Below, piece by piece: positions 12,079-24,300 of a stretch of 64,000 bases of DNA. The stretch covers positions 3,981,974-4,045,973 of the forward strand of contig CM021313.1 in assembly GCA_010645155.1 (NCBI GenBank). The letters run 5' to 3'. A model generated the notes under the pieces. The model searched no databases and had not been told where the DNA came from. It was given only the letters and a program-made list of their open reading frames with translations. The position numbers and the translations under genes are program-made. The DNA is from Tigriopus japonicus. Lineage: Eukaryota > Arthropoda > Copepoda > Harpacticoida > Harpacticidae. How positions within the stretch are numbered: position 1 is the stretch's first letter; each line of letters starts with the position of its first letter.

Positions 12079-12919
12079 TGGGCTGGTATAACTGTGGTAT
12101 TAGAGCATCAACTGAAGATGTGTGCTGAGATTGTTCTCTCCACGCTCATGCTCCTTCTAGTCACGTTCTTCCCTAGTCAATTTGTAAACTTCCCCGTAGA
12201 ATAATAAAATGTAGTTTTTCAACTCTGTCTTAATTGTACAAAACTGACAAAGTCCATAACTGTAACATGAGTCAGTGGTTTCCATGTCTCTGTCAACTCA
12301 ATCAACAAGGTAAATTTCTGGCACCGTAAAAGCAAGGGAAACTATTTCATCTTCAACCTTAAGAAGCAAAGAAAGAAGGTGTTCTCTTGATAAGAGCAAG
12401 AATTCTACTCAAACTCATTTTAGTCATTTAAAATGCATCCAACAGTCTTCGGTAACCTTTTCGGGTGTCCAACACAACCGGAAAAAGAAAAATAGATTCT
12501 TCGTTTAACGCATACCGTTATAGTATTATCTGAGATACTATTTTTTGTTTTTGTTCTCTTCAACAAAGTAAGTCACATTTGGCTTTCAAAGTAAACCAAA
12601 GACAACATTTTTTGGTTCTAGAACTGACTGTCTTTTTATCTACAGTATATTCAGAATTACCGAAAGAGGGGAATATGCAGGTCATGCATCCCATTGTTTC
12701 TCCAAATTTTGCTTTAGCAAATATTGTTATAACAAGAACTTTAGTGAGTTAATTCACAACATATCCTAACACAATAATGTAGTTAGTTTAATCTTTAACA
12801 CCTCCCCGTGAAACAATTCAAGAAACCCCTATTACCATAATTTTCCGTTACGTATTTCATCTGTGCCAGAACAACGCCATCATAGTTATTAAGTAATCCA
12901 TATACAAAAAAACGCGGAA

Positions 12920-13660
12920 ACGATTTACGGGTTTTCAAGGGGGTTTTCATCAAGGGAATCGAGCGAGACTCGGCGTGAGCTCGAGTTGGGTCAAGGCAAG
13001 ACCTTTGGGTGTTAAGGTGGGCCAGTCGGACACGGGTTATAGCCGTTTGATATGTTTGAGCTTAATTACGCTCGGGTTGGGCGTGTCGGGGAGTGGCACT
13101 CATAAGAATGGGAAAATTGACCCACGGGCTGAACTTGTAGGAGGATTTTTTAGAAATACCGGGAAACGCCTCCAGGAGGCGTGGTGCCCCTTTCTATGAG
13201 AATGCCAGTCACGCCCCAATCCGTGAAAAAACTCTGTCGCTAGCCCTCCCCCAAGTCGGGTGGGCGTGTCCGGGACGTTGCGGGCCAAAGGTGGGGGCGT
13301 GCCACGAAGCCAGACTTGGCCAACTGTGTTTGAATAATTTCAGTAGTGGCGAAATAGATTAGCGTGAAATTTTTGCACGACAATCTTGAATAGTCGGGAC
13401 ATCTAATAGGCCAATTTAGATTTCGACAATTGTCACGGCCCGCCCACAATCTCGGCTCAAATTTTGTGTTTTGGACCGAAATCTGATAAAAATGGACGAG
13501 ATTTCACGGGCGAAAATTGCGGCCCGCCCCAAAGATGAACCAATGAACCGATTTTAAAAAGTTGGGCTTATAAAAGTTGGGTACTATCCTAGGCCCGCCC
13601 CCGGTAAAATTTCATCACAATAGCTCAAGGGCGTGGCCGTCTAATAGGGCATTCAAGTGC
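12920..13660. other. GC-rich, CpG-rich block with repeated GGGCGTG and GGCCCGCCC words
   Basis: Base composition differs sharply from both flanks. GGGCGTG occurs near 13078, 13261, 13293 and 13626, and CACGCCC near 13207. GGCCCGCCC occurs near 13437, 13523 and 13592. A CGCCTCC-A-GGAGGCG palindrome lies near 13168. No protein is recognised. It could be a degraded repeat or a cluster of GC-box/CACC-type sites. Confidence 0.45.
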
Positions 13661-13984
13661 GAGGGGCATTTTTCATACTAAAGCCAATTACATTGCCTTT
13701 TCGCGGAATTGGCAAAACAGATTTTAGTTAAATTAACGGCAACAAACCAAGGGATGGATGAGGAATTAAAAAATAGTTTCAGTTTCAAATTATCTCTAAC
13801 CGTCCGTCATTAATTGCAATGTTAAGTGCCGTGATTTAAAGAAAAACGCACGAAAATCTGCTCGCTGTTTCATCTCATGATCGCATGTTTAAGCGTAGGA
13901 GAAAGAAGGGAGAGAACGGGCGATTCGCAAAAGGGGACTCAGATCGGACGAAGAAGGTAGAGAAGAAGAAGAAACGAACAAAAC

Positions 13985-14003
13985 TTAGGTTAGGTTAGGT
14001 TAG
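13985..14003 (+). repeat. Interstitial arthropod-telomere-like (TTAGG)n stretch
   Basis: Almost four TTAGG units in a row, followed at once by the inverted CCTAAC words, so the tract can fold on itself. A shorter related stretch lies near 24753-24768. Confidence 0.7.
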
Positions 14004-14559
14004 CCTAACTTGACCTAACTTTTGTTCGCGAGGAAATTTCAAGGAGTGGACTATGGATTTGAGTGACGCGCAAACAAGTTCAATTTAGAAGGTCATTTTG
14101 AACAAGAAATTTGTTATCAATGCACTTTTTGAGATTATTTGACAGATGCCAGTATTTGTGACAACAAAATACTTCTAAATTTTTGATAATTAGATATTTT
14201 TTCCAATGTTTTGACACAAGGTTGGAGACTCAGATAAAAATGGCAAAGGCATCTTAAGAAACAAGGGTTTAACTAAAAATGAATGTACTGAACCTAACTT
14301 TAGCACGACTGAATGTAGCCAGATCATTTGACAGGATTAATATGTCACCAGTAAATGATTAAGGAAAAATGGAAAGAGATCATGAACTGAGGTACAGTGC
14401 ATTAAGATCAGGGACGAAGTTTAAGTGCGTGAAGATCAGGGATTGAAGCAAGGTGGATGAATATCCAGGTATGAAGGTGAAGTGGATTGAGGAACAGTGG
14501 ATGAGGAAAAATGGATGTGCGAAAAATGGTTTGTGTTCAAGTGGATTGAGCAGATTGGA

Positions 14560-15200
14560 GTGAAGTGGACTTTTTGCAAATTTTAGGGATTTAGGTAAAG
14601 GGGAATTTTAGAGATTAAAGAAAAGTTTGATTTTAGGATTTAGGTAAAGTAGATCAAAATAAGGGATTGACGGAAATTGGATCAAAATCTTGGATAGAGG
14701 TGTTCAAGTTTCGGGATTGAGGTAAAGTTGGATTTTAGGGATTGAGGTAAAGTTGGATTTTTTGGATTGAGGTAAAGTTGGATTTTAGGAATTAAGAAAA
14801 CGTTGGAATTTAGGTATTAAGAAAACGTTGGAATTTAGTGATTAAGGAAAAGTTGAATTTTATGGATTAATGAAACGTGGGATTTGAGGGATTAAGGATA
14901 AGTCGGATTTTAGGAATTGAGGAAAAGTTGGATTTTAGGGATTAAGGAAAAGTTGAATTTTAGAGATTGAAGAATAGTTGGATTTTATGAATTAATGAAA
15001 AGTGGGAGTTTAGGGATTAAGGACAAGTTGGCTCTTAGGAATTGAGGTAAAGTGGAATTTTGGAGATTCGAGAAAAGTTGGATTTTCGGGATTGAGAAAA
15101 GTTGGATTTTCGGGATTGAGAAAAAGTGGCATTTTAGGGATTGAGGAAAAGTTGGGTTTTGAGGGGTTGAGGTAGACTGGATTTTTAGGAATTGAGGAAA
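14560..15200. repeat. Degenerate minisatellite, unit about 25 bp
   Basis: Imperfect tandem copies of a unit close to TTGGATTTTAGGGATTGAGG plus AAAAG fill the segment, with looser related copies on both sides (about 14390-15420). Reverse-strand translation gives Asn-Pro-Thr-Phe-Leu type repeats, which are not a real protein. Confidence 0.85.
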
Positions 15201-16426
15201 AAACAACCAAGATTATTGAATGAAGTAAATGGGATTGAGCGAAGGTGGATTGAGGCAAGGACACGATTGTGGTTAAGTGGATTGATGTACAGTTGATGAA
15301 GATCAGGGACGAAGGTAAAGTTGACATAAATCAGGAGTTTTAAAGTGGATGAAGATAAAGGATGGAGGTTAAAATCAGGGACTGAGGCAAAGTGAATGAA
15401 AATTAGGGATTGACAAGCATCTTGACATTCATGTTGAGGACTTTAAAATCATACAAATGTTGTCACTCTTAATGTGATTAACAGCATTAACACTTTATCA
15501 AACGTAAAGTAGTGCTCCACATGTAAAGGGGGGACTTGCCAGGCAACGTCAAGTTTAAAATGGGCGTGTGGTCAAGCTAAAGCGCTCTATGCAGAGGAGG
15601 AGGAAGCTCTATATAGTACTTGAAAAGTAGCAACAGATTAACCTAAAAACGGCTTTTTTCAATAAATTTAATCTAAAACTAACTCACAACTAAAAAGTGG
15701 ACGCGAGGGTCTAGATGCTTGCCATCTAGTCAAAGTCTTAAAGACTCTTACAAAGCTGAGACGGGTTGCTCTAATTGATGTGCAAAGTGTGCCTTAATCT
15801 TAACGGCGTTCCACTTGAGCGCTACGGTCATCAGGCTGCAAAGTAAAAGCCCGTTGGAAGAAAAAAGCACGAGCGGCCTTGGCTCGCTTCTCCTCCCTTG
15901 AACGGAAGACTGGCGTGACGAAGACCGTCGGAGGCCTATTAGGGGATCGCTTTTTGTAGTCACGAACCCTTGCTGAGTTAACGCCAAGAACAGAAGGCAT
16001 CGCAACGCCCCTACAAAGCTAAACGTTAGCTAGCATCTTCGGTCGCATTTTAGAGATCTTTTGCTCTCCTCCACTCTCTCTTTGCAACGAGATTTCACAG
16101 ATTGGTGCTACTAGGCAAAATTTATAATGGCAAAGTGAAGTGCAAAAAACACGAGTTTATTTGGTTAACACACCGAGGATTGGTATTACGGTCAATTGTG
16201 AAACACGACAGGAACAGTAAGTGTCTCTGTCATAGATATTCTAACATCTCTTGATCCAAACTTTGGGCTTCTAATTGGCATCAAAACGAGATGTTTTGGC
16301 CCTTTTCTTAATGTTATTGTTCAATCATTTTATGATATTGTGTTAGTTTGTCAAAACGTATCTTCCGGGTTTTTTTCCTATCCAATTTCAACTGGCGTTC
16401 AAGTGGCGAGAAAAATGGCGATGTCG

Positions 16427-16540
16427 AGCTAGAAAGGACTTCTTCAGTACTGGAGTTGTTCCAATTTGGAACACACTGCCATTTACAGTGCGATGCGCCA
16501 GATCAGTGGAAGATTTTAAGAAGTGACTGTCTTCTTTCCT
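16427..16540 (+). mobile_element. Second LINE reverse-transcriptase C-terminal fragment
   Basis: The plus strand reads FFSTGVVPIWNTLPFTV, then ARSVEDFKK and a stop. The VVxIWNxLP pattern with SVxxFK is the end of the LINE reverse-transcriptase reading frame. It is on the opposite strand to the fragment at 11776-12078, so the two need not be one element. Confidence 0.75.
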
Positions 16541-18350
16541 CAAAACCAATCCTAATCCTCTCTAATTCCGTGATCATTAAAAGAATTGTCAAAGTATGTG
16601 AGTCCAATTTTGCCAGGTTGGGACCACGGAACGGTGGGTCATTTTATTCATGCCATATCTGACCTGATTTTACCTCCTCCACTGTAATCCCATACTCATT
16701 ATACACCTCTAGGTGTTCTGAGTGAACTTCTCAATAAACAATAATAAACTGATCTTGATGATGAAAATAACAGGATTAACCACTTACAAGAACTGAAGTC
16801 ACTATAAAAATCAGACATGTGCAAACTAAACCAGACTTTCAAAATGCAATTAATTGGTAACATTTGGCTCAGGAAGCCCATTTTTTGATGGCTTTGTACA
16901 ATTTTGGACCTCTTGACCTCAAAAACAAACAAAATGGATCCAATCCAAGAGCAAATGGACCCTCCCTATGACGTTGTAAACTTATTCTATGGATGAAGTC
17001 TATTGAAAAGTAGATGCTCACTTTTCGTTACTCCAAGGAGCTCTTGCATTTGGTGAGCGCTTCAACCAATGGTTTGACATCAATGAGACGTACTTGATTG
17101 ATTAAATTATTCTCTTGGTAATTCATAAATAAGAGTCTCGTCTTGTTAGGATGTTTCAGTTCTGTAACATTTGCAATTTGAAGGTGATCGGGTTAAGTCC
17201 TTCAAAAGCCAACGAGGTTGAACCTTATCGAAAAACCATTAGAATCCCTCTTTATGATAGTGCTCTAGAAGGAGCTACGCTTTATGTGAAAATCATTGGG
17301 CCTTTGTAGAGACTCCAAACGTAAGATAGCCAGCCACATAGTCTAGAAATATACGGTATGCTCTTGGTGAGGTGGGTGATATTTTGAGGCAAATTGTGTT
17401 ATACTATGTAGTTGCAGTATTCTTGCTCTTAAAAAAGGTTTCTTGAAACGTCTCAGTGCAAATGGAACAAGTTGTCTATAGTTTTTCAAATTCTAATGTT
17501 GTGATTCCCGCTTGAACTCATTTCAATCATAAGGATCAAGAAGAGCTTGAAAGAAAACTATTCGAAGAGCATAGAACTAGAACCTTTTAAATCCGGTCTG
17601 TTCATCTCTTTATGATGAAACTTTCGATAAATCAATTCATGCAAAGATGAACCATAAATTTGACGAGATTTGAATACTAGAGTTACGTAAAATGCCCCCT
17701 AAAACCACAATATTTTTCCGCCTCAAAGATGAACAAGAGAGCTAAATCAAGATGCTTCACCCGGGACTTTCACTAATTAAGTCACAATAAAAAATGTTTT
17801 TAGAATGATTTTGAACAAAAATGCTTCGGTTGATTGCAACTAATGAACATTAGTTTTTAGAGTATGGATTTTTCCTTTTTCCTTCCAGGCTTTTATACCC
17901 CTTGACCCCTTGACCGTCGCAATGCAAGAAAATAGAAACATATTATGTTAGTTCCCATAAATCCAAGTTGCAGTGCGAATATGCCCAAGGCCGACCATAA
18001 ATTCATAGATAAAAATAATACATAATACATGGCTATTTTTTTTAAAATGTGATTGAAAATCATTATTAATTAAAGCAACAGCTTGTGTATATACATCTAC
18101 GTATTTCTACGTACTACGAAAAACCAATTCTCTTCTCATTCAACTGACGCGATTCAAACCCAGGTCCTCTCGAATTCTTAATGTCGTATGTGTTTGATCT
18201 ATGTAGTACATTTTACGAGGCTTTGAAGTAACGTTTATGAAAATTTTGCAAGGAACCAAGCACCCTACCTTTTGGTGAATAAGGATACCACATCACTCAT
18301 AAATATACATTTTATACGTGTTCCAGGGTCATCATCAACGAAACAATATC

Positions 18351-21300
18351 ATGGCAACTCAATTCCAATTTCCCAGGCTCTACATATCAGATCGCGTTAA
18401 ACATGTCCTGTGCTTTTGTGTCTTGTTATTTCTCATCTCATTCGTCAAATTTGGTAAGAACGACAGGAATTACGTACATTATATTTTCGTGATGCACTCG
18501 ACGTCACTCTGATAGTTCCATAATTGGGGAAGAACATCCTTGGCTAAGTCGTTTGGCGTGTTCCAAATCGCCTTTTGTGAAGACACAACATACAAGAGCA
18601 ATAAAGAAGTTGAGCTCGAATGTGGGAAAACTTGGATATTAAAATGCACTTTCGCTCGAACTTCAGTTCCGAATCCCGAATCTTCTTGGGTTAGAGATTA
18701 GAACAAAAGAATGGCGAACAATTGGAACCTCGTGGAGGACAATGGAACAGTCCGGCAATTCTACTGCCACACAAAATGAGAAGATTTCAGCCGATTACAT
18801 GTTTGGCTTTCAACAACTGAGGAATTTGTTGTAGGACAGCGAGTTAATTTTGCAATTTTGGGCCTAACGTAAAACTCATGTGAACTTGAGACGTCTCCTT
18901 TTAATTTGAATTCAACATATCTGCCCAAACATGAAAGCATTGTGGGTCTAACCAAGAAGCACTGGAATCATGGAGTGGGAGGCTGGCAATGAGAATAATG
19001 ATTTCCAGTAAGAACAATTCACTTGCGTTCTTCTGCAAATGAGACCTTGCATATGTTGACAAGAATACGTATTTCAATTGTCAGCTCAATCGAACGTCGG
19101 AGACAAAAGTTATGCTCACTAAAAGTTCAGTTCAAATCCTATCCAGAATGAATGAAATAGCCCTTTTGTGGTAATCGTTTTACCACAAAAGGGCGAGTTC
19201 ATTCATTCTATTCTCTCTTCAGTACATAAGTTCGAGAAGGCATAACTTTTCACTCCGGCATTCGATTGGGCTGAAATTTGAAATTCGTGTTCTTCTCAAT
19301 GCAAGCCAGGTCTCATTTGCAGAAGAACGCAAATGGTTTGTTTCTGCTGGAAATCATAATTCTCATTGCTAGCCTCTCACTCCATGATTTCCGTTCTTCT
19401 TGGTCTAACCGAGGAAAACATAAGATATGGAAGTCTGTCCTCAGGTGTTCAGCTGTGGATTTTTACAAGTCGAATTCCATAAGAGCGAATAATTTTATTT
19501 TAAGGCGATTAACAAGACATGCATTTAATGATTTCGTTAGCTAAATGGCAGTACGTACGATCCGTTCCTCAGTTCACAAGAAAATAGGCCGCATGTTAAC
19601 GTACTTAATTCAAAAGCGAGAGTATAGCAAAGTCACGTTGAATTACCATTCGTTGAGTATATACTCTCCCCAGCTGCTGCATTTCAAACATAGGAGTTGT
19701 CACAAGTATATACTCGAGGCCAGTTAATCTGTGTTGATTTTGGTATACTCTCGCTTTTAAATTAGGTGCGTTAACATGCGGCCTAATAACGCTTCTTTCG
19801 TTGTAACGGTCACTGTACTAACTAACGCAGGGAAGCTAGAGACAAATTGCCCCTAGTTCGGTCGGAAAAGCGCGCATTGCTCCATGCTTCAAAATAGTGC
19901 AACTGTCACAAAATTCAATCGATCAAGTTGATTTAAGAGTATAAACTTTGAATTACCAGTCAAACAAGGGGTTTAATTACATTTTTCTTTGGGAGTTCGT
20001 CTGTCAATAAAACCTTGCTTATGTTGCGCCGAAGCTTATTTTTTCAATTCTAAACTCAATTGAATGACTCAAATCTCAGAACATAATCCTAAATTTTCAC
20101 AAAATGAATGAGCCAACCCTGTTCTAGGTAATCTGATTCACTTTATGCTTTTTTCAGAGTTATTCCAAAGTATGAGAAGGCATAGCTTTTCACTCCAGCA
20201 TTTGATTGAGCTGAAAATTGAAATTGTAGGTAACAGACAAGGCAGAAAGTCACATTTGTAGAAAAACACAATTGATTTGTTATTCTAGAAATCATGATTG
20301 TTATCTTTAACCCCTTCATCCATATAACTCAGTAATTTGCTTACTTCAATCAAGCTTGGATGAGAACAAATTGAAATGTTGAGATTTTCATTTCAGTGGA
20401 AGGTAATACAGATGGTCCATTATTTGGACTTCGACTGAAGAATCTTACGGTGGAAATGGGTAAAAATGCCACATTTACTTGTTACGTCAAGAATATCGGT
20501 GGCTATAAGGTAAGCATCAAAAATCGTTGTACGTACGCACATGTTGATGTTTCCGACAGGAATTTATTTTAAAGGGTCGAGGGGTTGAAACTTGGCCAGG
20601 GGCGAATCGCGATAAATCACGATATCGACATATTTGTTCCAAAATATGCTTTGCTCCAAAACAAACGGGCTCAGTGCACATAGGCTGCAAGGCAAAGGGA
20701 ACCAAAAAGGCCACTAGAATCCAAATCCGATGGGGAACTGAGTCGATGAAAGGCTATGGATCGTCGTCCCCCAAAAATATACTACATAGGTCCAATTGAA
20801 GCTTCCCATTTCAAATTTAAGCATATCATCGTGGTCTTTATCCTTGATGGTGCTATTCAAGTTTAGCTTTAGAAAAGGCTTCAGCTTGTTTATTATGGAA
20901 CAACGATGGAATTGTGAAATTCTCCGGGTTAGCTTGATGCTATGAGCTCACTCAACAAAGCTATGCTTGTGGCCACAAAAAAAGAATAAAGAAAATGGGG
21001 AATGTTCCACACCACTTTTGTCCCATAGCTCCATACCTGGGCACTCCCCTCCTAGCAATTCAAAGTCAACCATTCCCATTACGTGTCAGATCAAACACCT
21101 TTCTATTTAACTTGGATAGACCAAACTTCAGTCATTAACATTGTTCCTCCTCCATGTGTTTATTTTCGAAAAATGATTCATATAAAGACAAGATTTGTCA
21201 GCTCATTTCTGGTCGGGTTTCGAGAGTTGGAACAGTCAGCGAGAGGGGAATTTGTTGAACACAGGATTTCATCCATCACACACGAGAGTCGGAGAAAGAA

Positions 21301-24300
21301 AGCGAAAGAGACGGAAGAGAAGAGAAACAATTGCAGAACCATTCTCCCTTGGACCCATGGAGTACGTAGAACGTATTAGGACACGAGATGCCCTCGTCTG
21401 ATAAAGCCTGATAACGAGAAAATGGGGGGTCCGAAAAGACAACAGAGTACCATTGGCTCATGGAGGACACATGAGCGAAAATGAGGGATTTATGGAGACC
21501 CCTGAAAACCATTTGGTATGTACAGTACGGCACCAATTCCCCTCAGGATGGAGACGCTTTGGAGACAGCGAGATTTTAGGACGGTAGCGATGGTTTTCGG
21601 GCCAAGGCTTTTCGGTTTCATATCCTCATGGCCGGAAAAAAGTTGCTTTACATTGACAACTTTTCAGCTATTTGAGCGACTCAAGGGTTCCCGATCCATG
21701 GATAACCCACTTTGGGGTAATCTATGAGGGCGGTAAGCGATGGGAAAAGTAACCCTGAGGAGGGAGTTTTAATAAAAAAGGACCAGTGTCTCATATCTAG
21801 TCAAGAGTGGCATGGATTAGTCGAAAAAGTTTGGGTAGTTGAGAGGTGAGGAGGAAACTTTGAGGCTCTTTTCCATTTTAAAGCTGTTGTTCCAACCCAA
21901 GAGTACTGAAGGTTTGCTTCGAAAATGTTCCACGACTGCCACAAGTCACAATGGACTCGAAATGAAAAGGACCAAGAGACTTTCGACTATGATTGATCAG
22001 TGATTCTTGTAGCCCGGCAATTGACCCATTCATAATCCGGGGGAGAAAATTATCGCTCATTGTAAGATCCCACCAGATTATACCCACTGTGAAAAAAATC
22101 CCGTGGAAATTGTTCATCACTTGAAATTTTCAGGACACTCTCTCGAAGGGACTCATTTCTACCTCTTGAGGGCATTTTAATTTCCCGAACTGAACCGTGG
22201 TTGTAAGGACACAAATTCTGGAGATAATTTAACAGTGTCCTTGGACCATTGGTCAAATGAAATGAATGCATCACAAAAGAAAGATGAGGCCCTCACCATC
22301 CACATGGCAAATGTTGAAAGAAGCCATTAATAAGCGGAAAAGGCGGATCAAAGAGGAAACGACGACACGCGTTTCTTGGGATCACCGAATAGCTACTCAA
22401 TTGACGACGAGAGTACCTTAAGGAGGGGAATTAGTAAGTACGGCGGAGGAAAGGGCTCATTTGACACAATGGTCATCACACCCACATTCATCTGAGACCT
22501 CGTAAATCATTTCTGCATCCATCCATCATCGTCATATGTCAAAGATAAAGGAGTAATGAGAACCAGACTCTCTCCCTCTCTCTTCTTCTTTCTCCAAGTC
22601 CGTCTTGATCCCAATGGGTTTGTTCCTCGACGGAGATCTTCTGGCACATGTCAAATTGGAAGGGAACTGTGTCAATTGGCTGGGACAGCTCCCTCGTGGA
22701 ACCAGTTCTTTCGGCCATAAACGTCCGACAACGATCTCTGGTTGCTCGACAGTCAGTCAAGAGGCTTTGTGTACGCAATTTGGAAGTCCAAAAAAACATT
22801 GATTCTCTTTGTTGTCAAGTCTGAGTTCCAATTAAGTCCCACTTTACATGCCTCTCGTTCCATTGAGTTAATCGCGATATAGAACGGAGAGAACTGGGCT
22901 CCGAGGACCCTTTATTATGGGATGTGGCTCCAGGTTTATCCCTCAGCAGCGGAAAAATATTTTTATTCCTCCCACAAAACTGGCAAGGAAAGAGATGCAA
23001 CATGGTCCATTGTGCCCAACTTCGAGTTGTTCCAAGCACGACGTTCCCCTCGACAAATCTCGGTGAATACGCACTTTAACATGTTTGTTAGGTGTTTTGT
23101 TGGTTTTAGTGGTTTGTTCCAGCTCCACCAGCGGCTCAATGGTGGCAACAGCTGGGATTAAGTTGAGACCTTTCTTCCTTGGATGGATGGATGGATAGAA
23201 AGAACACTTACGTCCTTGGAACACTTTGCTCACCTCGAAAACAATCCCTATTCCAGGATCTGAGTCTCTTGCTTTGGTTGACGACTGCTTAGAGATTTTG
23301 GACAAATCATCATTCCACTCTTGGGTTGGGAAGACTTTTCTCGAAGCGGATACGAAATATATCCGAAATGGCTTGTAACAAGCTAGCAGCTTATTCCACC
23401 AAGGAGAACGCACGTGGCTTTAACAATGGAAGAAAATCATAAAAATCTGCTTGTTCCATGCCATGCACTGTGGAACACGCTTGGGACAATGCCCGGTTGC
23501 CATATATACACTGGTAGTTGGCCAACACAACACACACATCTGCACAAAATAGGTTTTTCCAATTCGGCATTTTGATATTTCTCTCTCTTTCTCCTCCGAT
23601 TTGGGGGGAAACGAACGAGACTCCAGTGAGGGAGCATTGCGGTGGCTGGAACAGAGTGGAACATAAGGGTTATAGCCCTACCAATTGGGACGGTTCCACA
23701 ACACAAGAGTGGGTCTCAATTACACAATTAGAGCTTCTCAATTGACTGAGATTGTGCCACTTTCCGCCCAGGAAAATGGGCACAACCTTCAAGTCTTTGA
23801 GAGCCCTCAAAACGTGCTGTAAATCCATTTTGATTTGTTTTGTTCCCTCATTATATGTACTTTGGGCTTTTCAGGTGGGCTGGGTAAAGGCTGACACGAA
23901 ATCCATCTTGGCCATTGGGGAATTCCGCATCAGTCATAACGAGAGGGTGACCGTCTCCAATGAGAAACAACAGAAGCATCACTTACATATCACAGGGGTC
24001 ACACTTGAGGACGCTGGACCTTACATGTGTCAGTTGAACACTGCCCCAATGAAGAGCCAGGTGAGATTTGAAACCATTCTATTCTATTACAGAGGGCTTC
24101 TTAATGGATGTTGATGGTTGGATATTTTTCCAAAATCATCGAAGCGGAACGTATCTGCAAAATATGAGCCGACGAGAGTGTTTCCTTAAGATTTTTCCCC
24201 CGTTCGCGTCAACTTCACTAGAAAAATCTAGGGAGGGAAAAGGAACCAGCGATCTTGTTGCGGAAGCTTTTCACCTGTTGTTTGTCCTGGAACCAAGCCA

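Larger units (their letters stand above)
10962..18350. other. Large gene-poor intergenic region
   Basis: No gene could be supported over 7.4 kb. It holds two LINE remnants (11776-12078 and 16427-16540), a GC-rich block (12920-13660), a TTAGG stretch (13985-14003) and a minisatellite (14560-15200). A GC-richer patch at 15560-16080 has open frames on the minus strand but no recognisable protein. Regions 17000-18300 and 11100-11700 are AT-rich without clear structure. Confidence 0.6.

Noticed and set aside
14985..15327. Minus-strand frames rich in Asn-Pro-Thr-Phe-Leu repeats
   Set aside because: They are translations of the 25-bp minisatellite and are not a protein gene.
15748..16005. Two overlapping basic minus-strand frames in a GC-richer patch
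   Set aside because: No recognisable domain, no splice partners, and two frames open at once, as expected from higher GC content.
22943..23413. 156-codon minus-strand frame in an Ig-gene intron
   Set aside because: No domain or membrane feature and no matching neighbours; treated as a chance frame.
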